From contig NZ_JAERVJ010000007.1 of NCBI RefSeq assembly GCF_016745395.1, forward strand, positions 174,204 to 238,203: a DNA stretch of 64,000 nt. The letters run 5' to 3'. This DNA comes from Methylocystis sp. Sn-Cys (GTDB lineage Bacteria; Pseudomonadota; Alphaproteobacteria; Rhizobiales; Beijerinckiaceae). A model generated the notes under the pieces. That model was given only the letters and a program-made list of their open reading frames with translations. It had not been told where the DNA came from and made no database searches. Every line of letters starts with the position of its first letter. Position 1 is the first letter of the stretch. The position numbers and the translations under genes are program-made. This document shows, piece after piece, positions 63,919-64,000 of this stretch.

Positions 63919-64000
63919 CCCCCTCCCTGTCCCTCCCCCGTTTCACGCTATCGGATTCACACATCGTAGAAGGTCAGCGCGGCTCCGAACTTTATTCGTC

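Noticed and set aside
1..64000. CRISPR array
   Set aside because: The many repeats are irregularly spaced inverted repeats with no unique equal-length spacers and no cas genes.
1..64000. tRNA or rRNA genes
   Set aside because: No cloverleaf with a T-arm consensus or rRNA-like stretch was noticed by eye; a covariance-model scan would be decisive.

Overview
High-GC DNA from an alphaproteobacterium, most likely a type II methanotroph of the Methylocystis/Methylosinus group (Hyphomicrobiales). The pointers are a haoA-haoB pair (octaheme hydroxylamine oxidoreductase plus HaoB), which methanotrophs use against the hydroxylamine their methane monooxygenase makes from ammonia; a histidine kinase with a methanogen/methylotroph-type MEDS sensor domain; and alphaproteobacterial gene orders (PBP activator/rsmI/yraN; leuS-lptE-holA; ATPase zeta subunit/purC-purS-purQ). 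No pmo genes, rRNA, tRNA or CRISPR array were seen, so the genus is an inference. The segment looks chromosomal and not like an island or plasmid.

Layout. 1-2.1 kb: envelope lipoprotein (cut by the window edge), rsmI, yraN. 2.3-6.1 kb: metallophosphatase diverging from haoA and haoB. 6.1-13.1 kb: MocR and AraC regulators, four very small membrane-protein genes, a ParE/RHH toxin-antitoxin pair and a secreted DUF1236 protein. 13.4-15.1 kb: MEDS-PAS histidine kinase. 15.4-23.4 kb (minus): a tightly overlapping four-gene operon (transglutaminase-DUF2126 amidoligase-like protein, circularly permuted ATP-grasp/alpha-E protein, second transglutaminase, ClC channel), the most intriguing system here. 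23.9-28.8 kb: HWE kinase, M48 protease, exported choloylglycine-hydrolase-like Ntn hydrolase, membrane J-protein. 28.9-38.9 kb: exopolysaccharide cluster read outward from about 35.45 kb (co-polymerase, two methyltransferases, deacetylase and CelD-like acetyltransferase on one side; export lipoprotein, GT4 glycosyltransferase and priming phosphotransferase on the other). 38.9-49.9 kb: DUF423 protein, lone receiver, AsmA-like protein, unknown envelope proteins, SixA, aroC, an apparently exported histone-deacetylase-fold enzyme and a DUF2233 protein. 50.1-54.4 kb: ribB with a degenerate GTP cyclohydrolase half, beta-helix protein, xerC, ATPase zeta subunit. 54.8-57.3 kb: purC, Uma2, purS, purQ. 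57.4-63.9 kb: holA, lptE and leuS (minus), a frameshifted DUF1640 gene, HdeD-like protein, YggS.

Intergenic space is crowded with palindromic repeats of at least six families (called A-F here): A, CATTCCCG...CGGGAATG; B, CGTCATTGCGAG...CTCGCAATGACG; C, CATGGCCGGG...CCCGGCCATG; D, GACCGCGAGCCTTCAGGCTCGC; E, CCTCCCC...GGGGAGG; F, a TCGAGACG/CGTCTCGA type. Several A/B arrays sit inside a larger composite element with imperfect terminal inverted repeats whose same end repeatedly abuts the stop codon of a neighbouring gene. Repeats also lie between genes of conserved operons (haoA/haoB, purS/purQ, holA/lptE) and one is translated into the apparent N-terminus of LptE.
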